The notes: generated from the sequence alone by a model not told the origin. Counted from the stretch's first letter, positions 8,566-17,612 are shown. The stretch is 64,000 nucleotides of DNA from Pedobacter steynii (GCF_900103665.1 NZ_FNGY01000009.1:248001-312000), one strand, 5' to 3'. A program made the numbers and translations.

Positions 8566-8573
8566 TATTTTTG
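8566..8573 (+). promoter_or_regulatory. -7 box next to the start of the 8577 gene
   Basis: TATTTTTG, an exact TAnnTTTG match, ends 3 nt before ATG 8577. The TTG at 8571 lies inside the box and is an unlikely start. Confidence 0.5.
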
Positions 8574-8576
8574 TAT

Positions 8577-9218
8577 ATGAAGTATTCACTCACCTTATTA
8601 TTGCTTCTTTTGATTTCTTCTGCGTTTGCACAGCAAACCACGGGGAGTAAGAAGTTGATTCAGTTTACTGGTATCATTACCGATGTAGACAGTAATACTG
8701 TGGTGCCTTATGTAACGGTTACCAATTTGACGAATAAAGGGCAACGGTATGCCGCCAACTATAAAGGATATTTTTCCTTTATTGCCCATCCTGGTGATAC
8801 CATCCTTTATACGGCTGTAGGATACAGGGATTTACTCCTGCCTATCCCTACTCAGATCGATGACAGTAAATATACAGCAATGGTGAAGTTAAAGTCAGAG
8901 ATTGTGAACCTGCCTACCGTTAGGGTATACCCCTGGGCTACTGTAGAAGAGTTTACACGGGATTTCATGGCGATGAAAATTGCCGATGATGATTTTTCTA
9001 TCGCCATCAGAAACGTATCTCAGGAAAGTATTTCGGGATTGATTCAAACCCTTCCGAGGGATGCAGGGGAGATTTCGGGAATTAATTTCAGACTAAATCA
9101 CGACCGGGCCTTAAATAAGAATATGGTGCAAACCAACCCGCTTTTAAACCCATTTGCATGGGGTAAGTTGATGCAATCCATATTCAAAGGAGATAAAAGC
9201 AGGAGCGAAGGGAATTAA
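8577..9218 (+). CDS. Secreted protein with carboxypeptidase-regulatory-like domain
   Basis: From ATG 8577 this 213-aa protein has a signal peptide (MKYSLTLLLLLLISSAFA then QQ). It is followed by a CarboxypepD-reg-like beta-sandwich, FTGIITDVDSNTVVPYVTV to GDTILYTAVGYRDL. The remainder (VRVYPWATVEEFTRDFMAM onwards) resembles a family of uncharacterised Bacteroidota envelope proteins. I cannot give a function. Its stop overlaps the def stop by 3 bp; the two genes are convergent. Confidence 0.75.
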   Translation: MKYSLTLLLLLLISSAFAQQTTGSKKLIQFTGIITDVDSNTVVPYVTVTNLTNKGQRYAANYKGYFSFIAHPGDTILYTAVGYRDLLLPIPTQIDDSKYTAMVKLKSEIVNLPTVRVYPWATVEEFTRDFMAMKIADDDFSIAIRNVSQESISGLIQTLPRDAGEISGINFRLNHDRALNKNMVQTNPLLNPFAWGKLMQSIFKGDKSRSEGN

Positions 9219-9775
9219 CGCCTTCTGCTCTGCTGTGGGAAACGCATTTTATAATCCACTTTTACATTTCCTTTAGAAATCGCGTCCAGTTTGCTTTTCA
9301 GCATTCTTTTCCGCAATAAGCTTAAAGTTTCCGTAAATAGTTTACCCTGAATATGATCATATTCGTGTTGGATCACGCGGGCTAATATGCCGTTAATTTT
9401 TTCTTCATGTAGCTCCCAGTTTTCATCATAATATCTGATGAGGATATTGGGTTTACGAAATACGTCTTCTCTGATATCGGGAATACTCAGACATCCTTCA
9501 TTGAAAGCCCAGGGTTCACCTGTTTCTTCCAGGATTTCTGCATTGATGAAAGCACTTTTGAAGCCTTTCTTCTCCTCTTCATCTACGCCGGTATCTACAA
9601 TGAACAACCGGATCGGTAATCCAATCTGAGGGGCAGCTAAACCAATTCCATGAGCATTATACATGGTTTCGAACATGTTACTGATTAATTGTTTTAAATC
9701 CGGATAGCCCTGCTCAATAGGAGCACAAACCTTTTTCAATACCGGATCGCCATATGCTACAATAGGTAATTTCAT
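9215..9775 (-). CDS. def: Peptide deformylase
   Basis: This 186-aa metalloenzyme removes the formyl group from nascent proteins. All three signature motifs are intact: GIGLAAPQIG (43-52), EGCLS (93-97, metal ligand Cys95) and HEYDH (137-141, two ligand histidines and the catalytic Glu). ATG 9775 starts MKLPIVAYGDPVLKK, the usual N-terminus; the upstream frame adds five residues that overlap the promoter side. Confidence 0.96.
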   Translation of the reverse strand: MKLPIVAYGDPVLKKVCAPIEQGYPDLKQLISNMFETMYNAHGIGLAAPQIGLPIRLFIVDTGVDEEEKKGFKSAFINAEILEETGEPWAFNEGCLSIPDIREDVFRKPNILIRYYDENWELHEEKINGILARVIQHEYDHIQGKLFTETLSLLRKRMLKSKLDAISKGNVKVDYKMRFPQQSRRR

Positions 9776-9779
9776 AGTG

Positions 9780-9787
9780 CAAAAATA
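9780..9787 (-). promoter_or_regulatory. -7 box next to the def start codon
   Basis: The minus strand reads TATTTTTG, ending 4 nt before ATG 9775. It lies between def and the upstream M16 gene stop (9794), so def may have its own near-leaderless promoter. Confidence 0.45.
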
Positions 9788-9793
9788 CAAATA

Positions 9794-11023
9794 TTACCCT
9801 AAAGGGTAAAAGGTTAAGGACGTAAGATTACTTTCATCTAATATTTCATTGGCAATATTGGCCATATCAGCGGTTGTTACTGCCTGAATTTTATTAAATA
9901 CAGTTTGGAGGTCGTCAATTTTGTCGTAGTCTATCAGGCTTTTAGCCATGGATATGATCAGTCCGATCCTATTTTCTTCGCCCAGAGCGATCTGTCCAAT
10001 AAATTTATTCTTAGCTTTTTGAAGTTGAACCTCTGTTAGCGGATGATCTTTAATCTTTTTAAACTCTTTGAAGATCAAGGATAGTGCTTTGTCCACTTTT
10101 TCCTGATCTGTACCGAAATATAAAGTAAAAATACCCGTATCGCTCAGGGGGCTATAGCCGGTTTCAATCGTATAAGCGATTCCATGTTTCTCCCGGATCT
10201 GCAGATTCAAAATAGAGCTCATTCCGGTGCCACCCAACAGGTTATTGAGCAATAGCAACCCTGTTTTATAGGGATGGTGCAAAGAATAAGCCTGAGCGCC
10301 TAACATGGCATGCGCCTGCATGATCGGTTTCTGGAAAGAATGGGTGACTACAGGAGCCTTTTCTGGTGCAATCCTTGAGTTTTTGTGTAGGTTCTCCGGT
10401 ATTTCAGAATAATATTTAGCCCCGATCTTAATGACTTTATTCAAGGAATAGTTCCCTAAAACGGCGATAATGATTTTGTCCGTATGGTAATTTTCCGCAA
10501 TGAAATCATAAATGTCTTTCTTCTCGATTTTACTGACACTTTCTGCGCTCCCAAGGATATTTCTACCCAGCGAATGACCAGAAAAAACAAGGTCCTCAAA
10601 ATCATCATATATCGCTTCTTCCGGTTGGTCAAGGTAGGAGGTAATCTCATCAAGAATTACACTCTTTTCCTTCTCCATTTCGTCTTCTGGAAAGGTCGAA
10701 TGAAAGACAATATCGTGAAACAATTCCAATGTCCTGTCCAGATATGGGTTCAGGAAAGAAGCGTGAATGCAGGTATACTCCTTAGTCGTATAGGCATTAA
10801 GGTCTGCGCCAACACTCTCCAGTCTGTTTAAAATCTGGTTGGTATTTCTTTTTTCTGTGCGTTTAAAGATCAGGTGCTCAATAAAATGAGCCAGACCGGA
10901 TTTTTCTTCCTGTTCATCTCTGGACCCGCTATTTACAATAATGCAGGCATGAGAGATTGCGGATGCAGAAGGGACATGAAGTAATCGGATGCCATTCGGC
11001 AAGGTGTGAACATTGTATTCCAT
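9794..11023 (-). CDS. M16 family zinc peptidase
   Basis: This 409-aa insulinase-type protease carries the inverted zinc motif HFIEH (His46, Glu49, His50) near the N-terminus, plus the family segments GLAHFIEHLIFK and GGTGMSSILNLQIREKHG. The length matches single-unit M16B peptidases, which often work as dimers. No signal peptide is visible, so it is probably cytoplasmic. It precedes def on the same strand with an 18-nt gap. Confidence 0.93.
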   Translation of the reverse strand: MEYNVHTLPNGIRLLHVPSASAISHACIIVNSGSRDEQEEKSGLAHFIEHLIFKRTEKRNTNQILNRLESVGADLNAYTTKEYTCIHASFLNPYLDRTLELFHDIVFHSTFPEDEMEKEKSVILDEITSYLDQPEEAIYDDFEDLVFSGHSLGRNILGSAESVSKIEKKDIYDFIAENYHTDKIIIAVLGNYSLNKVIKIGAKYYSEIPENLHKNSRIAPEKAPVVTHSFQKPIMQAHAMLGAQAYSLHHPYKTGLLLLNNLLGGTGMSSILNLQIREKHGIAYTIETGYSPLSDTGIFTLYFGTDQEKVDKALSLIFKEFKKIKDHPLTEVQLQKAKNKFIGQIALGEENRIGLIISMAKSLIDYDKIDDLQTVFNKIQAVTTADMANIANEILDESNLTSLTFYPLG

Positions 11024-11030
11024 CAGGGAG

Positions 11031-11038
11031 CAAAGATA
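11031..11038 (-). promoter_or_regulatory. -7 box of the M16 peptidase gene
   Basis: The minus strand reads TATCTTTG, an exact TAnnTTTG match, 7 nt before ATG 11023. It predicts a leader of at most a few nucleotides. Confidence 0.5.
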
Positions 11039-11096
11039 CGCAAGAAATAAACTTCTGTAGGATAATATTTGGTCTCCATCAGGGTGTTTTAGAAGC

Positions 11097-11600
11097 TTAT
11101 TTAACTACTGCATACTTAAACGTATAAAAACCGGTCTCATTATAATCCTCTTCATCAAAATAATAGCTTATAATTTCCAGTTTAATATGTTTTCCTGAAG
11201 CAGTTTTAACAATAATGACTTTACCTGGAATAGGACTGAGCGCATGGGTTGCCATGTCATAATTGTACCATCCGTTGCCCGATCCGGTTGGGATGGCACT
11301 GCTGCTTTGGCTGTCTTTTTTATATCCGTTTTCCGGAGCTTTAATTACTTTATCAAAGGTTGTATTACTTAAAATCTGCGCAGAAACGTTTTGTTTGCTG
11401 TTGATTTTAATCGCCGTATTGTTAAATGCCAGGTCCCATTTTTCTGTCTCTTTGACAATTTTTCCAGCCTCCAGGCTATAGAATGTCGTTTTCGACTTGG
11501 CATCAAGATTTTTCTCTGTCTTTGGACCTTGAGCTATGGTGTTGAGGCCGGCAAAAAGAAAAGCCGACATTATGGATAGGGTATAGATAGCTTGTTTCAT
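11097..11600 (-). CDS. HmuY-like secreted protein
   Basis: Starting at ATG 11600, the 167-aa protein has a signal peptide (about 1-24, ending NTIAQ). The mature part matches the HmuY pattern: a strand FYSLEAGKIV, then WDLAFNNTAIKIN, then GNGWYNYD and a C-terminal FKYAVVK. HmuY in Porphyromonas is a haem-binding lipoprotein, but the family is broad and this copy has no lipobox cysteine and no adjacent TonB receptor. Haem binding is therefore not claimed. Confidence 0.65.
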   Translation of the reverse strand: MKQAIYTLSIMSAFLFAGLNTIAQGPKTEKNLDAKSKTTFYSLEAGKIVKETEKWDLAFNNTAIKINSKQNVSAQILSNTTFDKVIKAPENGYKKDSQSSSAIPTGSGNGWYNYDMATHALSPIPGKVIIVKTASGKHIKLEIISYYFDEEDYNETGFYTFKYAVVK

Positions 11601-11668
11601 GTAAGTTTTTTTACAAAGAAACAAACTATCTGGAACTATTCTAAATAACTGATGGATTTATTTTTCTT

Positions 11669-12847
11669 CTAAAAGTCAGCACTTGATCCTCCGCCTCCAA
11701 AACTTCCTCCGCCCATCCGGCTTCCTTCAGGAGCCGCAGCAGGACCAGAAAAGGTTTCGCCGACAATAAGAGACTCTACTCTAATCTTATCCATTAGCTG
11801 ATCATCATCAAATTCTTCATAGGTAAAGCCTTTCTTTGGTGTTTTTAGGTAATGGATTACTCCATAAGATATGGCCAGTAATGCTGCTCCAACGAGTGAT
11901 AAAGCACCTTCAATAGGCATGATATGGTAATAATTCCTAAAGGTAAATGCTGCTGCAGCAATCAGGATTAAGCCTGAACGTAGTAAAATCACGTCTTTTC
12001 GTTTGAGACCTAAGGCGATATATACAAACGGAATGACTATAGTCCAGGTCCAGAAGAACCAGCCGAGTGGAATTCCTTCTCCTTCCTGCAAAGGTTGACT
12101 GATCGTGCTTCCCATTTCTTTGACTACGAAATAATTGCCTGCTGCATAGCCGATTAAAAGACAGAAGACCTGCACCGCTGTAAGGCAATTTTCATAGTCT
12201 TTATGTTTCTTCCAGGAAACACAAAGAAAATAAACTCCGGCAGAGACCAGGATGATCAGAAAAGGAAGAATCGCTGCGGCATAGAAGCCAAATATTTCCC
12301 GGCTAAAGAACAGGAAGAAAATTAGGGAAAGAAAGGATACAACAGCCATTAACATATCAGCGAAACGCAAGGCAAAATAGCCCGCCAGTACCAAAGTGAA
12401 GCCAAAAAGGTAACTTTCAAAAGGACCAGATAGGCCGTTACGCAGTACGATGGTAAGGTAGCCAATAAAAGCAGAAACAATTAAGCCTGCGGCTGTCCAC
12501 ATTAATGAATCGTCTACACCGGATCTGAAATGATGCATCCGTTGAACGATTAATTCCAGCGCGATATAACTGATGATACCTAAAAATAGCCAGTAACCCG
12601 GGGAAGTAATCAGGTTATTTATACTGCTCAGAATGAGACTGAGCAGTCCTCCTGCAAAACTGGTAATGATCAGGGTCAGGATAAAAAGGCCGGTCCTAAT
12701 GAAAATATTGGGCATGTAAAAGCCGACCGGATACTTTTCTTCGATGTGTTTTAATTCCTCGGCAGTAATGTCCCCTAAGCGTTGCGCTCTTTTTAGCTGG
12801 TTCTGTAAGTCTAAATTCTTCAGCCAGGTTTTGTTGTAAATGATCAT
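11669..12847 (-). CDS. Polytopic membrane protein, DUF2157-like, second gene of pair
   Basis: This 392-aa protein has a soluble N-terminal helix region (KRAQRLGDITAEELKHIEE), then about ten hydrophobic segments, and ends in a Gly/Ser-rich tail GGGSFGGGGSSADF. The helix plus multi-TM layout recalls DUF2157 proteins, whose role is unknown. Its start overlaps the stop of the upstream membrane protein by 4 bp (ATGA), which implies translational coupling. Confidence 0.6.
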   Translation of the reverse strand: MIIYNKTWLKNLDLQNQLKRAQRLGDITAEELKHIEEKYPVGFYMPNIFIRTGLFILTLIITSFAGGLLSLILSSINNLITSPGYWLFLGIISYIALELIVQRMHHFRSGVDDSLMWTAAGLIVSAFIGYLTIVLRNGLSGPFESYLFGFTLVLAGYFALRFADMLMAVVSFLSLIFFLFFSREIFGFYAAAILPFLIILVSAGVYFLCVSWKKHKDYENCLTAVQVFCLLIGYAAGNYFVVKEMGSTISQPLQEGEGIPLGWFFWTWTIVIPFVYIALGLKRKDVILLRSGLILIAAAAFTFRNYYHIMPIEGALSLVGAALLAISYGVIHYLKTPKKGFTYEEFDDDQLMDKIRVESLIVGETFSGPAAAPEGSRMGGGSFGGGGSSADF

Positions 12848-13824
12848 GAGGCTTTAATTTGCTTGTTTAAATAAATCAACAGACGGATCAGCGCAATGGC
12901 AGAGCCAATAAAATAAAAACAACAGAAGTATAATGCTTCGGTATCACCGATGGTGATGAAGCCTCTGACCACCAATGTACTAATGGCGATATAACTATAC
13001 AGGACTACCAGCAGCAGAAAGTAGAACGCTTTGTGCTTCATTGCATCAGTATAAAGATAATAGGCCAGTGCGAAGAGCACAAAAAGCCATATAAATGAAA
13101 AGGAAGCATTATAATGATTAAAGTAGCCAAACAATAAAGAGATAAACGAAATATGGATTCCGAAATGCAGGTAACTAAATCTGAAATGCTTTTTGAAATT
13201 GAAATATTCGGTCAGCTGCCCAGCCAGTAATAGGATTGAACCCAGGATCAGGTAAGTATAAATCACCGTTTCATTGTCAAAATTCCCACTGGAAAGTACT
13301 TGAGCAGGCGTAACCGATACCCCCATCCATATGGCGAGGTTGGCAATTCCCATACTGAGAATTCCAAGGTGGTCAAATTCATAGGCTACAAAAAATAAAA
13401 GCAGCATCGGAATGAAGGTCGCCATCCCATAATTGGTGCCGAAAACAGTATACTGAAACTGCAGATAGCCAACAAATGTTAAAAAGCTAAGGCAACCGAG
13501 GAGCAGCAGGTAGTCAAAAAGGGAATTTGGAGATTTTACCTTTTCCCTGCTAAACGGGGGCCGATGTTTAAGACAGTAAGTGAAACAACCAATGCTGATT
13601 GCTGCGATGATGGCCAGAATCGCCTGATGGCCAATCGTATCAATGTTCTTATAGATGAGAATGCCTAATCCGGTACTCAATAGCATTACGCCCAGATATA
13701 ATAAGGTTTTTAGTTCCCAGTGCAAAGAAAACAGAGGATTTTGCCTCCTCAGCCGTATATTTTCAATAGATGTGGCTGAAATAAAGTCTTCTTCTTTTAG
13801 TTTATCGTAATGCTCCGCATTCAT
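12844..13824 (-). CDS. Polytopic membrane protein, DUF2157-like, first gene of pair
   Basis: This 326-aa protein has a short soluble start (NAEHYDKLKEEDFISATSIE) and about ten closely spaced hydrophobic segments covering residues 38-320. No catalytic motif is visible. It is translationally coupled to the following membrane protein and shares its general plan, so the two may form one complex or be old duplicates. Confidence 0.6.
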   Translation of the reverse strand: MNAEHYDKLKEEDFISATSIENIRLRRQNPLFSLHWELKTLLYLGVMLLSTGLGILIYKNIDTIGHQAILAIIAAISIGCFTYCLKHRPPFSREKVKSPNSLFDYLLLLGCLSFLTFVGYLQFQYTVFGTNYGMATFIPMLLLFFVAYEFDHLGILSMGIANLAIWMGVSVTPAQVLSSGNFDNETVIYTYLILGSILLLAGQLTEYFNFKKHFRFSYLHFGIHISFISLLFGYFNHYNASFSFIWLFVLFALAYYLYTDAMKHKAFYFLLLVVLYSYIAISTLVVRGFITIGDTEALYFCCFYFIGSAIALIRLLIYLNKQIKAS

Positions 13825-13986
13825 AGGGTAAGGAAATGTTTAATCATAGGATATTCAAGTATACGCAAAGATTTTGTTTCCTCGCCATCAAGGCTGAAAT
13901 TGGAAGCTGAACTGTCAATTTGACAAGAATGTTGAATTGGAATAGCCATTGATAGGATCGTTATGTACTTAAAAATGAGTTAACAT

Positions 13987-15876
13987 ATGAGCATAGAAGA
14001 AAAAGGAACCATTTCCATTCACACGGAGAATATTTTCCCGATCATCAAAAAATTCCTGTATTCAGACAATGAGATTTTCCTGCGCGAGCTGGTTTCCAAT
14101 GCCGTTGATGCGGTACAAAAGATTAAACGTCTTGCCGCATTGGGACAATACAACGGAGAGCTGGGTAACCCATTGGTAGAAGTTGCTGTTGATGCAGAAA
14201 AAAAGACCATTACCATTACAGATAATGGTTTGGGTATGACTGCTGAGGAGATCAAAAAATACATCAATCAGGTGGCTTTCTCCGGAGCAAGTGAGTTTGT
14301 AGAGAAGTTTAAGGATGCTAAAGATGCCAATGAAATCATCGGTAAATTTGGTTTAGGCTTCTATTCTGCATTTATGGTAGCGGACCTGGTAGAAATCCAG
14401 ACCCTTTCTTATCAGGATGGTGCCGAGCCTGCCCGTTGGGTATGTGATGGCAGTACTGAATTTGAAATCAGCGCAGGTAACAGAACGACCAGAGGTACTG
14501 AAATTACCCTGCACATCAATGCGGAATCAGAAGAATTTCTAAGTAAAAACAAGCTGGAAGAGATTCTGGACAAATATGGTAAGTTCTTGCCGGTACCGAT
14601 TAAATTTGGAACAAAGACCGAACAAATTGCAGATGGTGAAGACGAAGAAGGAAAGCCAAAAACCGTAGCTGTTGAAGTCGACAATATCATCAATACCACA
14701 AACCCGATTTGGACAAAAGCACCTGCAGATTTGTCAGACGAAGACTACCTTGCGTTTTATAAACAACTATATCCTTTCTCGGAAGATCCTTTATTCTGGA
14801 TTCACCTGAATGTTGATTATCCTTTTAACTTAACAGGAGTATTATACTTCCCTAAAGTGAAGAACGATTTTGACATGCAACGCAATAAAATCAAGTTGTT
14901 CTCCCGTCAGGTATTTATTACAGATGAAGTAAAAGATATCGTTCCGGAGTTCCTGATGTTGTTACATGGCGTAATTGACTCACCGGATATCCCATTGAAC
15001 GTTTCCAGAAGTTTCCTTCAGGCAGATAGTAACGTTAAAAAAATCAACAGTTACATCACTAAAAAAGTAGCGGATAAATTACACGAGCTCTTTAACAAAG
15101 ACCGTAAGGCTTATGAAGAGAAATGGAGTGATATCGGTTTATTCGTGAAATATGGTCTGGTAAGCGAAGATAAGTTTTATGATAAAGCGAAAGATTTTGC
15201 CTTATTGACCAATACAAAAAACGAACACTTCACTTTAGGTGAATATCATGACAAAGTAAAGGACTTCCAGACCGATAAAAATGGACAGGTGGTTTACATT
15301 TACTCGAATGATCCTGCAAAACAGGATAGTTTTATTCAGTCGGCCAATAAAAAAGATTACGATGTCTTATTAATGAACTCGCCTATTGACAATCATTTTA
15401 TCAATCATTTAGAGAACAAACTGGAAAAAACACAATTGAAACGTGTAGACTCCAGCGTGGCAGATAAATTGATTGAAAAAGATGATGCCGTAGAATCTGT
15501 GCTTACAGAGGAGCAGTCGAAAAAGGTTACAGAAATCTTTACAAAGGCAATTACCAAACCTGGAATGCAGGTAGAAGTGGTTGGATTAAACCCGGAAGAA
15601 TTACCGGTTACGGTAACTATGGATGAGTTTATGCGACGCATGAAAGACATGGCCCAGATGGGTGGTGGTATGGGCTTCTACGGCAGCATGCCTGATAATT
15701 ATAAGGTAGCCATCAATGGAAATCATAAACTGATCGGAAAGATCCTTTTAACAGACAATGAAGAGGAACAAAGCCTGCTTGCAAAACAAGCCGTGGATTT
15801 GGCTTTATTGGCGCAAGGAATGCTAACGGGAGCGGAACTAACTGCTTTTGTAAGTAGAAGTGTAAATTTGATCTAA
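13987..15876 (+). CDS. htpG: Molecular chaperone HtpG (Hsp90)
   Basis: This 629-aa cytoplasmic ATP-dependent chaperone has the GHKL nucleotide-binding motifs ELVSNAVDAVQKIKRL, ITDNGLGMT and GKFGLGFYSAFMVAD, then GTEITLHI. The middle domain contains LNVSRSFLQADSNVKKI, and the C-terminal dimerisation domain runs to the end. The length is close to that of E. coli HtpG. A short Gly/Met-rich patch (MAQMGGGMGFYG) lies near residue 560. It is a single gene ended by a strong terminator. Confidence 0.97.
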   Translation: MSIEEKGTISIHTENIFPIIKKFLYSDNEIFLRELVSNAVDAVQKIKRLAALGQYNGELGNPLVEVAVDAEKKTITITDNGLGMTAEEIKKYINQVAFSGASEFVEKFKDAKDANEIIGKFGLGFYSAFMVADLVEIQTLSYQDGAEPARWVCDGSTEFEISAGNRTTRGTEITLHINAESEEFLSKNKLEEILDKYGKFLPVPIKFGTKTEQIADGEDEEGKPKTVAVEVDNIINTTNPIWTKAPADLSDEDYLAFYKQLYPFSEDPLFWIHLNVDYPFNLTGVLYFPKVKNDFDMQRNKIKLFSRQVFITDEVKDIVPEFLMLLHGVIDSPDIPLNVSRSFLQADSNVKKINSYITKKVADKLHELFNKDRKAYEEKWSDIGLFVKYGLVSEDKFYDKAKDFALLTNTKNEHFTLGEYHDKVKDFQTDKNGQVVYIYSNDPAKQDSFIQSANKKDYDVLLMNSPIDNHFINHLENKLEKTQLKRVDSSVADKLIEKDDAVESVLTEEQSKKVTEIFTKAITKPGMQVEVVGLNPEELPVTVTMDEFMRRMKDMAQMGGGMGFYGSMPDNYKVAINGNHKLIGKILLTDNEEEQSLLAKQAVDLALLAQGMLTGAELTAFVSRSVNLI

Positions 15877-15893
15877 GGATTTCCTTTTTCCTG

Positions 15894-15929
15894 AAAAGCC
15901 CGTTGCATTGTTGTGCAACGGGCTTTTTT
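15894..15929 (+). terminator. Terminator of htpG
   Basis: GCCCGTTGCA pairs with TGCAACGGGC around a 6-nt loop and is followed by TTTTTT, about 20 nt after the htpG stop. Confidence 0.92.
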
Positions 15930-15981
15930 GTGGAATTTTTATTCTTAAATCTGCGGACTTGAAAAATATTTTAGGTTGACT

Positions 15982-16004
15982 GTAGCGTTTTTAAAGAACG
16001 CTAC
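15982..16004. promoter_or_regulatory. Inverted repeat in the DUF4397 gene promoter region
   Basis: GTAGCGTT and AACGCTAC form a perfect 8-bp inverted repeat around a 7-bp spacer. A TTGAC lies just upstream (15976-15980) and TACGTTTT (16002-16009), one mismatch from TAnnTTTG, overlaps its right arm. It could be an operator between the promoter elements or a leader hairpin. The start codon is 66 nt away. Confidence 0.4.
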
Positions 16005-16069
16005 GTTTTAGGAGAAAAATGGTTAACGGCCAATAACTAAACGATTTATACATCTTATTAATTTTAATT

Positions 16070-16789
16070 ATGGAAATTTCAAACAATCTTAAAAATATAT
16101 CTAAGGCTTTTATTGCTGCAGTTACGATCTCAGTTGCATTATCTGCCTGTTCTAAAAGGAACGATCCACAATCAGTTCCTGCTACGGTGGTGTCTGTTGT
16201 AAATGCAAGTCCAAACGTTAAGGAATTAGATTTTATTATTGGAGGTCAAAGATGGAATACAGATCCTTTTAAGTTCGGTACAACGCTTGACTATGTTGGT
16301 TTCTATCCGGGCGCATTCAGGATTGGGATCGTTGAAAGAGGGAAGAACACCTACTTGTTGTCAAAAGATCTGGTTTACCAGGCAAGCAAGTACTACTCTA
16401 CTTTTTTAATAGATACAGGAACTAACAGATCCTTTTTAACGGTTATTGATAATTTGGATAGTCCTGCAACTTCTACAAAAGCAAGGGTACGGTTTCTTAA
16501 TCTGAGCCCTGATGCATCTCCGTTAATCCTTGCGGTTAAGGGAGGAACAACCGATTTGTTTACCAACAAAGCATATAAAGCAGTTTCTGCATTTACTGAG
16601 GTCGAGGCAGGCGATAACGTTGCTTTCGAGATTAAGGATAATGCGACAAAAGCGGTACTCACTACTGTGCCGGGAACTAAGCTTGAACAAGGTAAGTATT
16701 ACACCATTTATGCCAAAGGATATAAAGACAAGTCAGATACGGATCCACTGAAATTTGGAGCCAATATCTATATCGCTAAAAATAAATAG
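16070..16789 (+). CDS. DUF4397 domain lipoprotein
   Basis: This 239-aa protein has a lipoprotein signal peptide with the lipobox LSAC (Cys27). The mature part has two DUF4397-type repeats, starting VVSVVNASPNVKELDFIIGG and later VRFLNLSPDASPLILAVKG. This beta-sandwich family is abundant in surface lipoproteins of Bacteroidota, with no fixed function. It has its own terminator, so it is separate from the sigma-factor pair that follows. Confidence 0.82.
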   Translation: MEISNNLKNISKAFIAAVTISVALSACSKRNDPQSVPATVVSVVNASPNVKELDFIIGGQRWNTDPFKFGTTLDYVGFYPGAFRIGIVERGKNTYLLSKDLVYQASKYYSTFLIDTGTNRSFLTVIDNLDSPATSTKARVRFLNLSPDASPLILAVKGGTTDLFTNKAYKAVSAFTEVEAGDNVAFEIKDNATKAVLTTVPGTKLEQGKYYTIYAKGYKDKSDTDPLKFGANIYIAKNK

Positions 16790-16800
16790 ATACCCCCCAG

Positions 16801-16829
16801 GTCGGTTTCTTCTGAAACCGGCTTTTTTT
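16801..16829 (+). terminator. Terminator of the DUF4397 lipoprotein gene
   Basis: GTCGGTTTC and GAAACCGGC pair (one G-T) around TTCT and are followed by seven T. Confidence 0.88.
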
Positions 16830-16979
16830 AATCTTTGAATAATGGAAATGATTAAATTTACATTTCCTCTGTTAAATGGTGTGTTAGAATATGCTGAGGT
16901 TGAGGTTCTTTTTCAATCTCTTTGTTTTAGTCATACAGAGATGGTAAACTTAAATAATCCTTAATGGTGTTAAAAAAGA

Positions 16980-17549
16980 ATGCTCAAATTTGAGGACGTT
17001 TTAGCGGGGTGTTTGAAAAATGACAACAAATGTAAAGAGGTGGTTTATAAATCATTTTATGGCTATCTAATGGGCGTTATTTTGAGATACGTGACCGACA
17101 AAAATGATGCTCAGGAATTGATTAACGATAGTTTTATTAAGGTTTTTAAAAGCATAGGACAGTTTGGCTTTCCAAAGGACAAGGCAGATTTACAGAAAGC
17201 ATTTAAGGGCTGGATTGCCAAAATCTCTTCACGCACTGCGATCGATTTCCTCAGAAGCAGGCGAACCTACCTGTATGTGGATGATATGGAGGATTTGCAG
17301 CAGCCACTTACGGAGTTAAATGCCGTTTCTCAACTCAATGTGCAAGATATTATGAAGTTGTTGGGTCAATTACCGGAAACCCATAAGTTGATTTTTAATA
17401 TGTATGAAATTGAAGGTTTCTCGCATGATGAAATCTCCAAATTATTGAATATCCCTGAGAGCTCAAGCCGGGTTTACCTGACCAGAGCAAAGAATAAATT
17501 GAGAACGCTTTATTCAAAATCATTGATTAGTTCTTATGAGTCCAACTAA
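16980..17549 (+). CDS. ECF RNA polymerase sigma factor, partner of a Dma-like anti-sigma protein
   Basis: This 189-aa extracytoplasmic-function sigma factor has region 2 with DAQELINDSFIKVFKSIGQF (core and -10 binding) and the helix TAIDFLRSRRTYLYV. Region 4 is LIFNMYEIEGFSHDEISKLL then IPESSSRVYLTRAKNKLRTL, a helix-turn-helix for the -35 element. The gene is 63 nt upstream of a single-pass/beta-barrel protein with the layout of a dual-membrane-spanning anti-sigma factor. That order fits the sigma/Dma pairs known in Bacteroides. Direct autoregulation is likely but not shown by the sequence. Confidence 0.92.
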   Translation: MLKFEDVLAGCLKNDNKCKEVVYKSFYGYLMGVILRYVTDKNDAQELINDSFIKVFKSIGQFGFPKDKADLQKAFKGWIAKISSRTAIDFLRSRRTYLYVDDMEDLQQPLTELNAVSQLNVQDIMKLLGQLPETHKLIFNMYEIEGFSHDEISKLLNIPESSSRVYLTRAKNKLRTLYSKSLISSYESN

Positions 17550-17612
17550 ATTAAACAATATAGATTACGCATTTAATAGCTGCTTGATCCAGATAAATAT
17601 AAAGAAATAAGA

